Positions 44,224-53,712 of a DNA stretch of 64,000 bases are shown one piece after another. The stretch's first letter is position 1, and each line of letters starts with the position of its first letter. The notes beneath the pieces were generated by a model. It ran no database searches. It was not told the DNA's origin and was given only the letters and a program-made list of their open reading frames with translations. A program made the position numbers and the translations under genes. The stretch is taken from the NCBI RefSeq assembly GCF_014191495.1, contig NZ_JACHWR010000002.1:1426001-1490000 (forward strand), given 5' to 3'. The stretch comes from Nocardioides soli (GTDB lineage Bacteria > Actinomycetota > Actinomycetes > Propionibacteriales > Nocardioidaceae).

Positions 44224-46409
44224 CGGGTGCTCCTCAACGTGAGCACGTGGGCCGGCTCCTGGTAGGGGTCGAGCCGCACGTAGTTGTGCTGGCTCCACGT
44301 CCAGTCGGCACCGCTGATCTCGTCGTGGACGACGAACGAGTCGGTGTCGCCCAGGCCGAGTGCCGCCATGTCGAGGTGCACCGTCGTCTCGCGCGCGGCG
44401 TGCGGGTCGACGTTGACGACCACGATCACCACGTCGTCCCCGGTGGTCGAGGAAGGCGCGCTGGCGCTGCCGCCGGTGGTTGTGGAAGGCGCGCTGGCGC
44501 TGCCGCCGGTGGTTGTGGAAGGCGCGCTGGCGCTGCCGCCGGTGGTTGTGGAAGGCGCGCTAGCGCTACCGCCGGTGGTTGAGGAAAGCGCGCTGGCGCT
44601 GCCGCCGGTGGTTGAGGAAGGCGCGCTAGCGCCTGTCTCGAAACCCCCGGCCCGCTTCGAGAACACCAGGATGTTCTCGTCGTCGCTCCAGTGGATCGAG
44701 AGGTTGCGCAGCAGCCGGAGGGCGGGGTGCGCGCGCCGGATCTCGTTCAGCCGGGTGAGGTACGGCGCGAGCGAGCGCCCCTCGCGCTCGGCGGCGTCCC
44801 AGTCGCGGATCCGGATCTGGTACTTCTCCGAGTCCAGGTACTCCTCGCTGCCGGGCCGCACGGCCACGTGCTCGAACAGCTCGAAGCCGGCGTACACGCC
44901 CCAGCTCGGCGACGCCGTCGCGGCGATCGTGGCCCGGATCTTGAACGCCGCCGGGCCGCCGTACTGCAGGTAGGCGTGCAGGATGTCGGGGGTGTTGACG
45001 AACAGGTTCGGCCGCATCAGGTGGTCGGAGCGGTGCGAGAGCTCCTGCAGGTAGTCCTCGAGCTCCCACTTGGTGTTGCGCCAGGTGAAGTAGGTGTAGC
45101 TCTGGTGGAAGCCGATCGCCCCGAGCGCGTGCATCATCGCCGGCCGGGTGAACGCCTCGGAGAGGAAGACGACGTCGGGGTCGGTGCGCCGGATCTCCTT
45201 GAGCAGCCACTCCCAGAAGGCCACCGGCTTGGTGTGCGGGTTGTCGACGCGGAAGATCCGGACGCCGTGCGACATCCAGAGCCGCACGATCCGCAGCACC
45301 TCCTGACAGATGCCGGACGGGTCGTTGTCGAAGTTGATCGGGTAGATGTCCTGGTACTTCTTGGGCGGGTTCTCGGCGTAGGCGATGGTGCCGTCGGCGC
45401 GGGTCGTGAACCACTCGGGATGGCTGGTCACCCACGGGTGGTCGGGTGCCGCCTGCAGCGCGAGGTCGAGCGCGACCTCGAGGCCGAGCGAGTTCGCCCG
45501 GCCGACGAAGGCGTCGAAGTCGTCGAACGTGCCGAGATCGGGATGGATCGCGTCGTGTCCGCCGTACCTGGAGCCGATCGCCCACGGGGAGCCGGTGTCG
45601 TCGGGGCCGGGGTCGAGGGTGTTGTTGGGACCCTTGCGGTTGACCTCGCCGATCGGGTGGACGGGCGGCAGGTAGACGACGTCGAAGCCCATCGCCGCGA
45701 CGGCGTCGAGCCGCTTCGCGGCGGTCCGGAGGCTCCCGCTGGTGACCTTGCCGGTCTTCGGGTCCTTGGTGGCGCCCTCGGAGCGGGGGAAGAACTCGTA
45801 CCAGCTGCTGCACAGGGCCTTCGAGCGGTCGGCGTACGCCGGGTAGGGGCCCTCGACGGTGAGCAGCTCGCGCAGCGGGTGGGCGGTGAGCACGGCCTCG
45901 AGCTCGGGCGCCTGGAGCACGGCGAGCCGGGCGGCGGCGGGGCGGGCGACGTCGGCGGCGGCCTCGATGCCGGCGCCCAGTACGGCGGTCGCGTCGGGGG
46001 TGTGCGGGTCGCGCGGGTCGAGGGTCGCGCGGACCCGCTCGAGCAGCAGCCGGCCCTCGGTGAACATCAGCTCGACGTCGACGCCGGCCGGCACCTTCAG
46101 GCCGGTGTCGTGCTGCCAGGTCGCGACCGGATCCGACCAGGCCGCGATCTCGAAGGTCCACGCACCCGGGGAGTCCGGGGTCACCCAGGCGACGTGCCGG
46201 TCGGGCACGTCGGCGTCCGGCACCATCCGCACCGGCGGCCGGCGTCGTCCGGCCGGGTCCGTCAGCACGACCTCGGCACCCAGTTGGTCGTGCCCCTCGC
46301 GGAACACGCTGGCGGTGACGGGGAACGGCTCGCCCACCGTCGCCTTCGCGGGCTGTCGGCCCAGGTCGACCAGGGGCGTGACGTCCATGACGGGGATACG
46401 ACCGACCAT
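44220..46409 (-). CDS. glgE: alpha-1,4-glucan:maltose-1-phosphate maltosyltransferase, with repeat insert
   Basis: The protein has 729 residues from ATG 46409. An earlier ATG at 46433 exists, but a TAGGTT box 7 nt before 46409 and the [19 protein letters not shown] start support 46409. GH13_3 features include [20 protein letters not shown] (nucleophile Asp) and [11 protein letters not shown] (acid/base Glu). It extends glucan chains from maltose-1-phosphate. Near residues 589-656 six 11-residue [15 protein letters not shown] repeats interrupt the C-terminal beta domain, between VFSKR and [10 protein letters not shown], in frame. The fold may accept it as a surface loop. Confidence 0.96.
44442..44645. 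repeat. six 33-bp repeats inside glgE
   Basis: Units begin GGTGGTYGWGGAARGCGCGC at 44442, 44475, 44508, 44541, 44574 and 44607, exactly 33 bases apart, and differ at a few positions. The run ends with TCTCGAAACC, the outer arm of family A. As 33 is a multiple of three the frame stays open on the glgE strand. Confidence 0.95.
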
Positions 46410-46416
46410 GAACTCC

Positions 46417-46422
46417 AACCTA
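46417..46422 (-). promoter_or_regulatory. -10 box of the glgE operon
   Basis: The reverse strand reads TAGGTT, 7 nt before ATG 46409. No ribosome binding site lies in between. It fits a leaderless start for the four-gene glgE-treS-mak-glgB operon. Confidence 0.6.
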
Positions 46423-46462
46423 GCCAGACGCACATGGCGCGCGGCAAGGGCAGCGGGCCACG

Positions 46463-46554
46463 CGGGTTTCGGCTGCTGCCAGCCGAAACCCGCGCGACAC
46501 GCCTGGCGACTACGGCGTGTCGTGCGGGTCTTGGCTGCCGACAGCCGAAACCCG
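46463..46554. repeat. long palindrome, family B
   Basis: Left arm CGGGTTTCGGCTG at 46463 and right arm CAGCCGAAACCCG ending at 46554, with GCGACACGCC and GGCGTGTCG inside. It is the second copy of the element at 13958-14045. It lies between the divergent glgE and glgP genes. Confidence 0.9.
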
Positions 46555-46563
46555 ACCGGCTCT

Positions 46564-46593
46564 TTGAACGATCCAAGAATGTCGGGGTAACGT
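46564..46593 (+). promoter_or_regulatory. promoter of glgP
   Basis: TTGAAC (46564-46569) and TAACGT (46588-46593), 18 bases apart, form a plausible -35/-10 pair. The -10 box is 7 nt before GTG 46601 and no ribosome binding site is present, so the message would be leaderless. Confidence 0.6.
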
Positions 46594-46600
46594 CCGACCC

Positions 46601-49186
46601 GTGCGCGCCATCCGTCGATTCACCGTCCGCCCCGTGCTGCCCCCGCCGCTCGCGGCGCTGGGGGACCTCGCCGGCAACCTCCGGTGGTCGTGGCACCCCG
46701 AGACCCAAGACGTCTTCGCCGACGTCGACGCCGAGCTGTGGGAATCGACCGGGCGCGATCCGGTGGGGCTGCTCGGCGCCGTCGGGCGTCAGCGCCTGGA
46801 GCAGCTGGCCGGCGACGAGGCGTTCCTCGCACGACTGAGAGCGGCCCACGCCGACCTGGAGCGCTACCTGACCGGCGACCGGTGGTACCAGCGGCGCCGG
46901 GCGGCGGGCGTGGACGGCCCGGAGGCGATCGCCTACTTCTCGCCGGAGTTCGGCATCACCGCGGTGCTGCCGCAGTACTCCGGTGGGCTCGGCATCCTGG
47001 CCGGCGACCACCTCAAGGCCGCGAGCGACCTCGGCGTACCGATCGTCGGCGTCGGCCTGCTCTACCGGCATGGCTACTTCAAGCAGTCGCTCTCGCGCGA
47101 GGGCTGGCAGCAGGAGACGTACCCGGTCCTCGACCCCGACGGGCTGCCGATCTCGCTGCTGCGCGAGCCGAACGGCGAGCGCGCGACGATCAGCATCGCG
47201 CTGCCCGACGGGCCCGAGCTGCTCGCCCGCATCTGGGTCGTGAGCGTCGGCCGGGTGCCGCTGCTGATGCTCGACACCGACATCGAGGGCAACCCCGACC
47301 ACTACCGCGACGTGACCGACCGCCTGTACGGCGGCACCAGCGAGCACCGCCTGCGCCAGGAGCTGCTCCTCGGCGTCGGCGGCGTGCGGGCGCTGCGCGT
47401 CTACACGCGGATCACCGGGCACCCGGCGCCGGAGGTCTTCCACACCAACGAGGGCCACGCCGGCTTCCTCGGGGTCGAGCGGATCCGCGAGCTGACGGTC
47501 GCCGAAGGCGGCCCGCGCCTCGACTTCGACACCGCGCTCGAGGTCGGCCGCGCGTCCACGGTCTTCACCACCCACACCCCGGTGCCGGCCGGCATCGACC
47601 GCTTCCCGCGCACGCTGGTCGAGCAGTACTTCAGCGACGCCGGCGCCACCCCGGGCGTCCCGGTCGACCGGCTGCTCGCGCTCGGCGCCGAGGACTACGA
47701 CGGCGGCGACCCGGGCGTCTTCAACATGGCGGTCATGGGCTTCCGGCTGGCGCAGCGTGCCAACGGCGTCTCCCGGCTGCACGGGCACGTCAGCCGGGGC
47801 ATGTTCAGCGGCCTGTGGCCCGCCTTCGACGAGGCCGAGGTGCCGATCACCTCGATCACCAACGGCGTGCACGCCCCGACCTGGGTCGGCCGCGAGGTGA
47901 TCGCGCTGGCGGCCAGCCAGGGCGCCGACCCCGACAGCGACGACACCGACGCCTTCTGGGCGGCTGCCGACAAGGTGCCGGGCAGCGAGATGTGGGCGGT
48001 CAAGCGACAGCTGCGCGAGCGGCTCGTGCAGGAGGCCCGCCGGCGCCTGGCCCGGTCGTGGGAGAAGCGTGGCTCGGCCCGCGCCGAGCTGGGCTGGATC
48101 GAGTCGGCCCTCGACCCCGACGTGCTCACGATCGGCTTCGCGCGGCGCGCCGCGTCGTACAAGCGGCTGACGCTGATGATGCGCGACCCCGAGCGGCTCA
48201 AGAGCCTGCTGCTGCACCCCGAGCGGCCCGTGCAGCTGGTGATCGCCGGCAAGGCGCACCCCGCCGACGACGGCGGCAAGAAGCTGATCCAGGACATCGT
48301 GCGGCTCTCCGACGACCCCGCGATCCGGCACCGCATCGTGTTCCTGCCCAACTACGACATCGCGATGGCGCAGCCGCTCTACCCCGGCTGCGACGTCTGG
48401 CTGAACAACCCGCTGCGCCCCTACGAGGCGTGCGGCACCTCGGGCATGAAGGCCGCGCTCAACGGCGGCCTGAACCTGTCGGTGCTCGACGGCTGGTGGG
48501 ACGAGTGGTACGACGGCGACAACGGCTGGGCGATCCCCACGGCCGACGGCGTCGAGGACGTCGACCACCGCGACGACCTCGAGGCGGCCGCGCTCTACGA
48601 CCTGATCGAGAACGAGGTCGCGCCGCGCTTCTACGACGTCGACGCCGACGGCGTGCCGACCCGTTGGATCGAGATGGTCCGGCACACGCTGAAGTCGCTC
48701 GGCCCGAAGGTGCTCGCCACCCGGATGGTCAGCGACTACGTCCGCCAGCTCTACACGCCGGCCGCGACCACCGGGCGTCGGCTCAACTCCGACTACGCCG
48801 GGGCCGTCGAGCTCGCCGCGTGGAAGCGGCGGGTGCGCGCCGGCTGGCCCGGCGTCCGCGTCGAGCACGTCGAGAGCAGTGGGGTCGGCGACGCCCCCGA
48901 GGTCGGCGACACGATGAGCGTGCGAGCGTTCGTCGCCCTCGGCGATCTCACGCCCGGGGAGGTCGACGTCCAGCTGGTCCACGGGCGCAGCACCGGCGAG
49001 GACGACCTCGTGGACACCGCGCTCGAGTCGCTGCACCCCGTCGAGTCCTACGAGGGCGGCCGGCACCGCTTCGACGGCGACCTCGTGCTCGACCGCTCCG
49101 GCTCCTTCGGCTACACCGTCCGCGTCGTACCCCGCAACGACCTCCTCGCCACCCCCGCCGAGCTCGGCATCGTCGCCCTCCCATAG
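46601..49186 (+). CDS. glgP: alpha-glucan (glycogen) phosphorylase
   Basis: The protein has 861 residues from GTG 46601. It belongs to the shorter GT35 'alpha-glucan family phosphorylase' type, with a DUF3417 N-terminal part (LGDLAGNLRWSWHPETQDVF). AYFSPEFGITAVLPQYSGGL and LGILAGDHLKAASDLGVP follow near residue 110, and VFHTNEGHAGFL near 283. The pyridoxal phosphate lysine is probably Lys617 in EACGTSGMKAALNGGLNLS. It releases glucose-1-phosphate from glucans. It is divergent from glgE and convergent with glgX. Confidence 0.95.
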   Translation: MRAIRRFTVRPVLPPPLAALGDLAGNLRWSWHPETQDVFADVDAELWESTGRDPVGLLGAVGRQRLEQLAGDEAFLARLRAAHADLERYLTGDRWYQRRRAAGVDGPEAIAYFSPEFGITAVLPQYSGGLGILAGDHLKAASDLGVPIVGVGLLYRHGYFKQSLSREGWQQETYPVLDPDGLPISLLREPNGERATISIALPDGPELLARIWVVSVGRVPLLMLDTDIEGNPDHYRDVTDRLYGGTSEHRLRQELLLGVGGVRALRVYTRITGHPAPEVFHTNEGHAGFLGVERIRELTVAEGGPRLDFDTALEVGRASTVFTTHTPVPAGIDRFPRTLVEQYFSDAGATPGVPVDRLLALGAEDYDGGDPGVFNMAVMGFRLAQRANGVSRLHGHVSRGMFSGLWPAFDEAEVPITSITNGVHAPTWVGREVIALAASQGADPDSDDTDAFWAAADKVPGSEMWAVKRQLRERLVQEARRRLARSWEKRGSARAELGWIESALDPDVLTIGFARRAASYKRLTLMMRDPERLKSLLLHPERPVQLVIAGKAHPADDGGKKLIQDIVRLSDDPAIRHRIVFLPNYDIAMAQPLYPGCDVWLNNPLRPYEACGTSGMKAALNGGLNLSVLDGWWDEWYDGDNGWAIPTADGVEDVDHRDDLEAAALYDLIENEVAPRFYDVDADGVPTRWIEMVRHTLKSLGPKVLATRMVSDYVRQLYTPAATTGRRLNSDYAGAVELAAWKRRVRAGWPGVRVEHVESSGVGDAPEVGDTMSVRAFVALGDLTPGEVDVQLVHGRSTGEDDLVDTALESLHPVESYEGGRHRFDGDLVLDRSGSFGYTVRVVPRNDLLATPAELGIVALP

Positions 49187-49190
49187 ACGG

Positions 49191-49274
49191 GGTTTCGAGG
49201 CTCGCTTCGCTCGCACCTCAACCACCGTCACGGTGGTTGAGGTGCGAGGAGCGCCAGCGACGAGCCTCGAAACC
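49191..49274. repeat. long palindrome, family A, between glgP and glgX
   Basis: GGTTTCGAGGCTCG (49191-49204) pairs with its complement at 49261-49274, and CACCTCAACCACCG / CGGTGGTTGAGGTG are paired inside. As it lies between two convergent genes it could end transcription of both. Confidence 0.9.
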
Positions 49275-49286
49275 ACCTGCCGGCGG

Positions 49287-51449
49287 TCAGACCTCGCGGA
49301 GGACGACGACGGTACGGCGGCCGACGGCGATCCGGTCGCCGGCCTCGACGTGGGTGCCGACCGGGAGTCGGACGTCGGTGGAGAGCACCACCTCGCCGGT
49401 CTGCACCCAGTCGTTCTCGGGGAGCGTGATGCGCTGGGGCAGCCAGTCGGAGTTGAACCAGAGCATGAAGGACCGGTCCACCTGCTGCTCGCCGCGGGGG
49501 CCGGGGGAGCGCAGCGGCGCGCCGGAGACGAACATGCCGATCGCGCGCAGGTTCGGGTCGTGCCAGTCGTCGCCGGTCATCTCGCGGCCGGAGGGGTGCA
49601 GCCAGGCCAGGTCCTTGGGGCCGCCGCGGATCGTGGGTCGTCCCTCGAACCAGTGCCGCTGTCGCAGCGCCGGGTGCTCGCGCCGCAGCCGGAGCGCGGT
49701 CTTGGTGATCTCGTACACGTCGAGCCAGGCGTCGTCGGGGCGCCAGTCGATCCACGAGGTCTCGTTGTCCTGGGCGTAGGCGTTGTTGTTGCCGCCCTGG
49801 GTGCGTCCACGCTCGTCGCCCGCGGTGATCATCGGGACACCGTTCGAGAGGCACAGCGTCGCCATCATGTTGGCCGCCTGCCGTCGGCGTACGCCGAGCA
49901 GCGCCGGGTCGTCGGTCTCGCCCTCGAGCCCGTGGTTCCACGAGCGGTTGTTGTCGGTGCCGTCGCGGTTGTCCTCGCCGTTCGCCTCGTTGTGCTTCCG
50001 CTCGTACGTCACCAGGTCGCGCAGCGTGAACCCGTCATGGGCGGTGACGAAGTTGACCGAGGCGTACGGCGAGCGCCCGTCGTCCAGGTAGAGGTCGGAG
50101 GAGCCGGCCAGCCGGGTCGCGACGGTGCGGATGCCCGAGGTGTGGTTGCGCCAGAAGTCGCGGAGCTCGTCGCGGTACTGGTCGTTCCACTCCACCCACG
50201 GCGGCGGGAACTCGCCCACGCGGTAGCCGTCCATCGAGGCGTCCCACGGCTCGGCGATCAGCTTCACGTGCCGCAGCACGGGATCCTGGCCGATCGCCAT
50301 CAGCAGGTGGTTGTTCATGTCGACCCGGTGGTGCACCCGGGTCAGTGCCGACATCAGGTCGAAGCGGAAGCCGTCGACGTGCATCTCGGTGACCCAGTAG
50401 CGCAGGGAGTCGAGGATCAGCCGCAGCGCGAAGGGGTTCGACGCGTCGACGGTGTTGCCGCAGCCGGTCACGTCCCAGTAGGTGTCCTGGAAGGGCGCCC
50501 CCGGTGCACCGTCGCCGCCCCGGCAGTAGAAGCCGCGGTCGTCGAGGCCCCGGAAGGACAGGGTCGGCCCGAGCGGCCCCGCCTCGGCGGTGTGGTTGTA
50601 GACGACATCGAGGATCACCTCGATGCCGGCCTCGTGCAGCCCCTTGACCATCTGCTTGAACTCGGTGACCTGCTGCCCGCGGTCGCCGGCGGAGGAGTAG
50701 GCGTGGTGCGGGGCGAAGTAGCCGATCGAGTTGTAGCCCCAGTAGTTGGTCAGGCCGCGCTCGGTCAGCGCCGGCTCGGAGACGAACTGGTGCACCGGCA
50801 GCAGCTCGACCGCGGTGACGCCGAGGTCGCGGAGGTAGCCGGTCACCGCGGGCGTGGCGAGCCCGGCGTACGTCCCGCGCAGCTCCTCGGGCACCCGGTC
50901 GTGCAGCTGGGTCATGCCCTTCACGTGCATCTCGTAGATGACGCTGTCGCGCCACCGGTAGCGCAGCGGCCGGTCCTCGCCCCAGTCGAAGCGGTCGTCG
51001 ACGACCACGCTGCGCTGGACGTACGGCGCGGAGTCGCGCGTGTCCATCGCCGCCGGCTCGTCCAGGTCGTAGCCGAAGATGGCGGGGTCCACGGTCAGGT
51101 CGCCGGAGACGGCACGGGCGAACGGGTCGAGCAGCAGCTTGTTCGGGTTGAACCGCAGTCCCTGATCGGGGTCCCAGGGCCCGGCGACCCGGTAGCCGTA
51201 GCGGGTGCTCGGTGCGACGTCCGGGATCGCTCCGTGCCAGATGCCGAGCGTCTGCTCGGTGAGCCGGTGCCGCTGTTCGCCGCCCTCGTCGTCGAAGAGG
51301 CAGACCCAGGCGGCGGTGGCGCGCGGCGCGTGCACCGCGAAGTTGGTGGCCTCCGCCGACCACGTCGACCCGAGGGGCCAGCTGCGGCCGGGCCAGACCG
51401 GCGCGCGCTCACCGCGGCTGCGCCAGAGTCCAGGGGTCACGCTCGCCAT
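49287..51449 (-). CDS. glgX: glycogen debranching enzyme
   Basis: The protein has 720 residues from ATG 51449. An N-terminal CBM48 domain (WPLGSTWSAEATNFAVHAPR) is followed by a GH13_11 barrel with DVVYNHTAEA, DGFRFDLMSALTR (nucleophile Asp), KLIAEPWDAS (Glu) and NFVTAHDGFTLRDLVTY (Asp). The HNEANGEDNRDGTDNN segment is typical of GlgX and isoamylase. It cleaves alpha-1,6 branches left by phosphorylase. It completes the local set glgE, treS, mak, glgB, glgP. Confidence 0.97.
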   Translation of the reverse strand: MASVTPGLWRSRGERAPVWPGRSWPLGSTWSAEATNFAVHAPRATAAWVCLFDDEGGEQRHRLTEQTLGIWHGAIPDVAPSTRYGYRVAGPWDPDQGLRFNPNKLLLDPFARAVSGDLTVDPAIFGYDLDEPAAMDTRDSAPYVQRSVVVDDRFDWGEDRPLRYRWRDSVIYEMHVKGMTQLHDRVPEELRGTYAGLATPAVTGYLRDLGVTAVELLPVHQFVSEPALTERGLTNYWGYNSIGYFAPHHAYSSAGDRGQQVTEFKQMVKGLHEAGIEVILDVVYNHTAEAGPLGPTLSFRGLDDRGFYCRGGDGAPGAPFQDTYWDVTGCGNTVDASNPFALRLILDSLRYWVTEMHVDGFRFDLMSALTRVHHRVDMNNHLLMAIGQDPVLRHVKLIAEPWDASMDGYRVGEFPPPWVEWNDQYRDELRDFWRNHTSGIRTVATRLAGSSDLYLDDGRSPYASVNFVTAHDGFTLRDLVTYERKHNEANGEDNRDGTDNNRSWNHGLEGETDDPALLGVRRRQAANMMATLCLSNGVPMITAGDERGRTQGGNNNAYAQDNETSWIDWRPDDAWLDVYEITKTALRLRREHPALRQRHWFEGRPTIRGGPKDLAWLHPSGREMTGDDWHDPNLRAIGMFVSGAPLRSPGPRGEQQVDRSFMLWFNSDWLPQRITLPENDWVQTGEVVLSTDVRLPVGTHVEAGDRIAVGRRTVVVLREV

Positions 51450-51531
51450 TGTTCCCGATCACGGCACAATGCCCGAGACCGGACGTGGACAACAGCGGCG
51501 GGCAGCCGCAGACCGAGAGGCGAGGTGCGTG

Positions 51532-52311
51532 ATGGGCGAGTTCGTGCGACTGGAGGTGGCCGACGGGGTCGGGACGATCCGGCTGGACCGGCCGAAGATG
51601 AACGCCCTCAACGTGCAGGTCCAGGAGGAGATCCGCGCCGCGGCCCTGGAGGCCACCGAGCGCGACGACGTCAAGGCCGTCGTCATCTATGGCGGCGAGC
51701 GGGTCTTCGCGGCGGGCGCCGACATCAAGGAGATGGCCGACATGTCCTACACGGACATGGTGAAGCGGTCCGGCGCGCTGCAGTCGTCGTTCGGCGCCGT
51801 CGCGCGGATCCCCAAGCCGGTCGTCGCCGCGGTCACCGGCTATGCCCTCGGCGGCGGCTGCGAGCTGGCGCTATGCGCCGACGTGCGCTTCGCGGCGGAG
51901 GACGCCGTGCTCGGCCAGCCCGAGATCCTGCTCGGCATCATCCCCGGCGCCGGCGGCACCCAGCGGCTGACCCGCCTGGTCGGCCCGAGCAAGGCCAAGG
52001 ACCTGATCTTCACCGGCCGCTTCGTCAAGGCCGACGAGGCGCTCGAGATCGGCCTGGTCGACCGGGTCGTCGCCGCGGACGCGGTGTACGACGAGGCCGT
52101 CGCGTGGGCGAAGCAGTTCGCGGGCGCCGCGTCGTACGCCGTCCGGGCGGCCAAGGAGTCGATCGACCGGGGGAGCGAGGTCGACCTCGAGACCGGGCTG
52201 GAGATCGAGCGGCAGCAGTTCGCGGCGCTGTTCGCGACCGAGGACCGCACGATCGGCATGGAGTCCTTCGTGGCGAACGGACCCGGGAAGGCGGCGTTCG
52301 TGGGTCGCTGA
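51532..52311 (+). CDS. enoyl-CoA hydratase/isomerase
   Basis: The protein has 259 residues from ATG 51532 (GTG at 51529 is a possible alternative). It is a crotonase: AGADIKEMADMSYTD near residue 63, ALGGGCELALCADVRFAAED near 105, and LGQPEILLGIIPGAGGTQRL with the glutamates expected for hydration. It adds water to 2-enoyl-CoA in beta-oxidation. It is followed by a small membrane protein and etfBA. Confidence 0.95.
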   Translation: MGEFVRLEVADGVGTIRLDRPKMNALNVQVQEEIRAAALEATERDDVKAVVIYGGERVFAAGADIKEMADMSYTDMVKRSGALQSSFGAVARIPKPVVAAVTGYALGGGCELALCADVRFAAEDAVLGQPEILLGIIPGAGGTQRLTRLVGPSKAKDLIFTGRFVKADEALEIGLVDRVVAADAVYDEAVAWAKQFAGAASYAVRAAKESIDRGSEVDLETGLEIERQQFAALFATEDRTIGMESFVANGPGKAAFVGR

Positions 52312-52366
52312 CCGTTTGCCGATGGGTCAGGATGGGGATCGTCGCCTCGACGAAGGGGTGAGGCAG

Positions 52367-52708
52367 ATGGGAACGGACGTGGCGGAGCGGAGAAGGGGCG
52401 GTGGCGCCGGCGTCGCGGTGCGCGCGCGCCTGGCCCAGGTGATCTGGCTGGTCGCGGTGGTCTGTGCGCTGTTCCTCGCCACCGGTGCCCTGCTGATCGC
52501 CTTGGACGCGAACCAGGACAACGCGCTCGTCTCGTTCGTCCTCGACGCCGCCGACGCCATCGACCTGGGGGTCTTCTCCCGCGACAACGGCATCTTCACC
52601 TTCGAGGGGGCCGACGCGGCGACCAAGAGCGCGCTGGCCAACTGGGGCCTCGGCGCGGTCGCCTACCTGGTCGTCGGACGGATCCTGGAGCGGATCGTCC
52701 GGCCCTGA
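52367..52708 (+). CDS. small membrane protein
   Basis: The protein has 113 residues from ATG 52367 (GTGAGG lies just before). It has two hydrophobic segments: VIWLVAVVCALFLATGALLIAL near residues 25-46, here written in part as WLVAVVCALFLATGALLIAL, and a weaker LANWGLGAVAYLVVGRILE near the C-terminus. It is not recognised. Similar proteins occur widely in actinobacteria, but no function is known to me. Confidence 0.75.
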   Translation: MGTDVAERRRGGGAGVAVRARLAQVIWLVAVVCALFLATGALLIALDANQDNALVSFVLDAADAIDLGVFSRDNGIFTFEGADAATKSALANWGLGAVAYLVVGRILERIVRP

Positions 52709-52895
52709 CCTGCGCCCGGCCCGACGGGAGCTCGGGCCGAGCTTGACAGCGCGGCTGTGACGAAGCCGACCCTGTCGCCGGTTTCGGCCCGTGGTACGCG
52801 ACGGTAGCCTCACGACCACATCCCTGGATTGAGGTGCGTCGCTGCGCGGTGCCCTCGGAATCGGACACAGGAGGGGCCGTCCCGGCCACACCACC

Positions 52896-53702
52896 ATGAA
52901 CATTGTCGTCTGTGTGAAGTACGTCCCCGACGCCACTGCCGACCGGCAGTTCGAGTCGGACAACACCGTGGACCGCGTCGGCGTCGACGGGCTGCTCTCC
53001 GAGCTCGACGAGTACGCCGTGGAGCAGGCGCTCCAGCTGAAGGAGAAGGCCGGCGAGGGCACGGAGACCGTGGTCACCGCGCTGACCATCGGCCCCGAGA
53101 AGGCGGTCGACGCGGTGCGCAAGGCGCTCCAGATGGGGGCCGACAAGGCCGTCCACGTGAGCGACGAGGCGATCGCGGGCTCGGACTACGTCGCGACGTC
53201 GCTGGTGCTGGCGAAGGCGATCGAGAAGATCGCCGCGGACTCCGGGAGTCCGGACGTGGTGATGTGCGGGATGGCGTCGACCGACGCCTCCGGCGGCGTG
53301 GTGCCGGCGATGCTGGCCGAGCGCCTCGGCCTGCCGCAGGTCACGCTCGCCTCCGTCGTGGAGACGCAGGGCGACCAGGTGCGGGTCAAGCGCGACGGCG
53401 ACACCGCGACCGAGGTGATCGGCGGCACGATGCCGCTGGTGCTCTCGGTGACCGACCAGTCGGGCGAGGCCCGCTACCCGTCGTTCAAGGGCATCATGGC
53501 CGCGAAGAAGAAGCCGTTGGAGACCTGGTCGCTGGGCGACCTCGGGGTCGACGCGGGGCAGGTCGGCCTGGCCGCGGCGTGGACCACGGTCGAGGACACC
53601 ACCGCCCGTCCGCCGCGCACCGCCGGCGAGATCGTCAAGGACGAGGACGGCTCGGGCGCCACGGCGTTGACCGAGTTCCTCGCCTCGAAGAAGTTCATCT
53701 GA
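52896..53702 (+). CDS. etfB: electron transfer flavoprotein beta subunit
   Basis: The protein has 268 residues from ATG 52896, with GGAGGGG upstream. It begins MNIVVCVKYVPDATADRQFE, has NTVDRVGVDGLLSELDEYAVEQAL, a VVTALTIGPEKA strand for the AMP site, and a GMASTDASGGVVPAMLAERL loop. It carries electrons from acyl-CoA dehydrogenases (one is at 7228) to the respiratory chain, in a dimer with EtfA encoded 10 bases downstream. Confidence 0.97.
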   Translation: MNIVVCVKYVPDATADRQFESDNTVDRVGVDGLLSELDEYAVEQALQLKEKAGEGTETVVTALTIGPEKAVDAVRKALQMGADKAVHVSDEAIAGSDYVATSLVLAKAIEKIAADSGSPDVVMCGMASTDASGGVVPAMLAERLGLPQVTLASVVETQGDQVRVKRDGDTATEVIGGTMPLVLSVTDQSGEARYPSFKGIMAAKKKPLETWSLGDLGVDAGQVGLAAAWTTVEDTTARPPRTAGEIVKDEDGSGATALTEFLASKKFI

Positions 53703-53712
53703 GGAGCGTCTG

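Noticed and set aside
44442..44645. Regularly spaced repeats that could be taken for a CRISPR array
   Set aside because: The units are 33 bp head to tail with no spacers, lie in frame within glgE, and no cas genes are near.
46410..46433. Earlier ATG for glgE at 46433
   Set aside because: The -10 box TAGGTT lies between the two starts, so the shorter form at 46409 is favoured; the extra residues MRLARLEF match nothing known for GlgE.
46262..49276. Reverse-strand open frame of about 1,000 codons opposite glgP
   Set aside because: It is the shadow of glgP, which has clear motifs and codon pattern on the forward strand.
49233..52361. Forward open frame of about 1,040 codons opposite glgX
   Set aside because: It runs across the repeat, the antisense of glgX and the enoyl-CoA hydratase start; no family pattern is seen.
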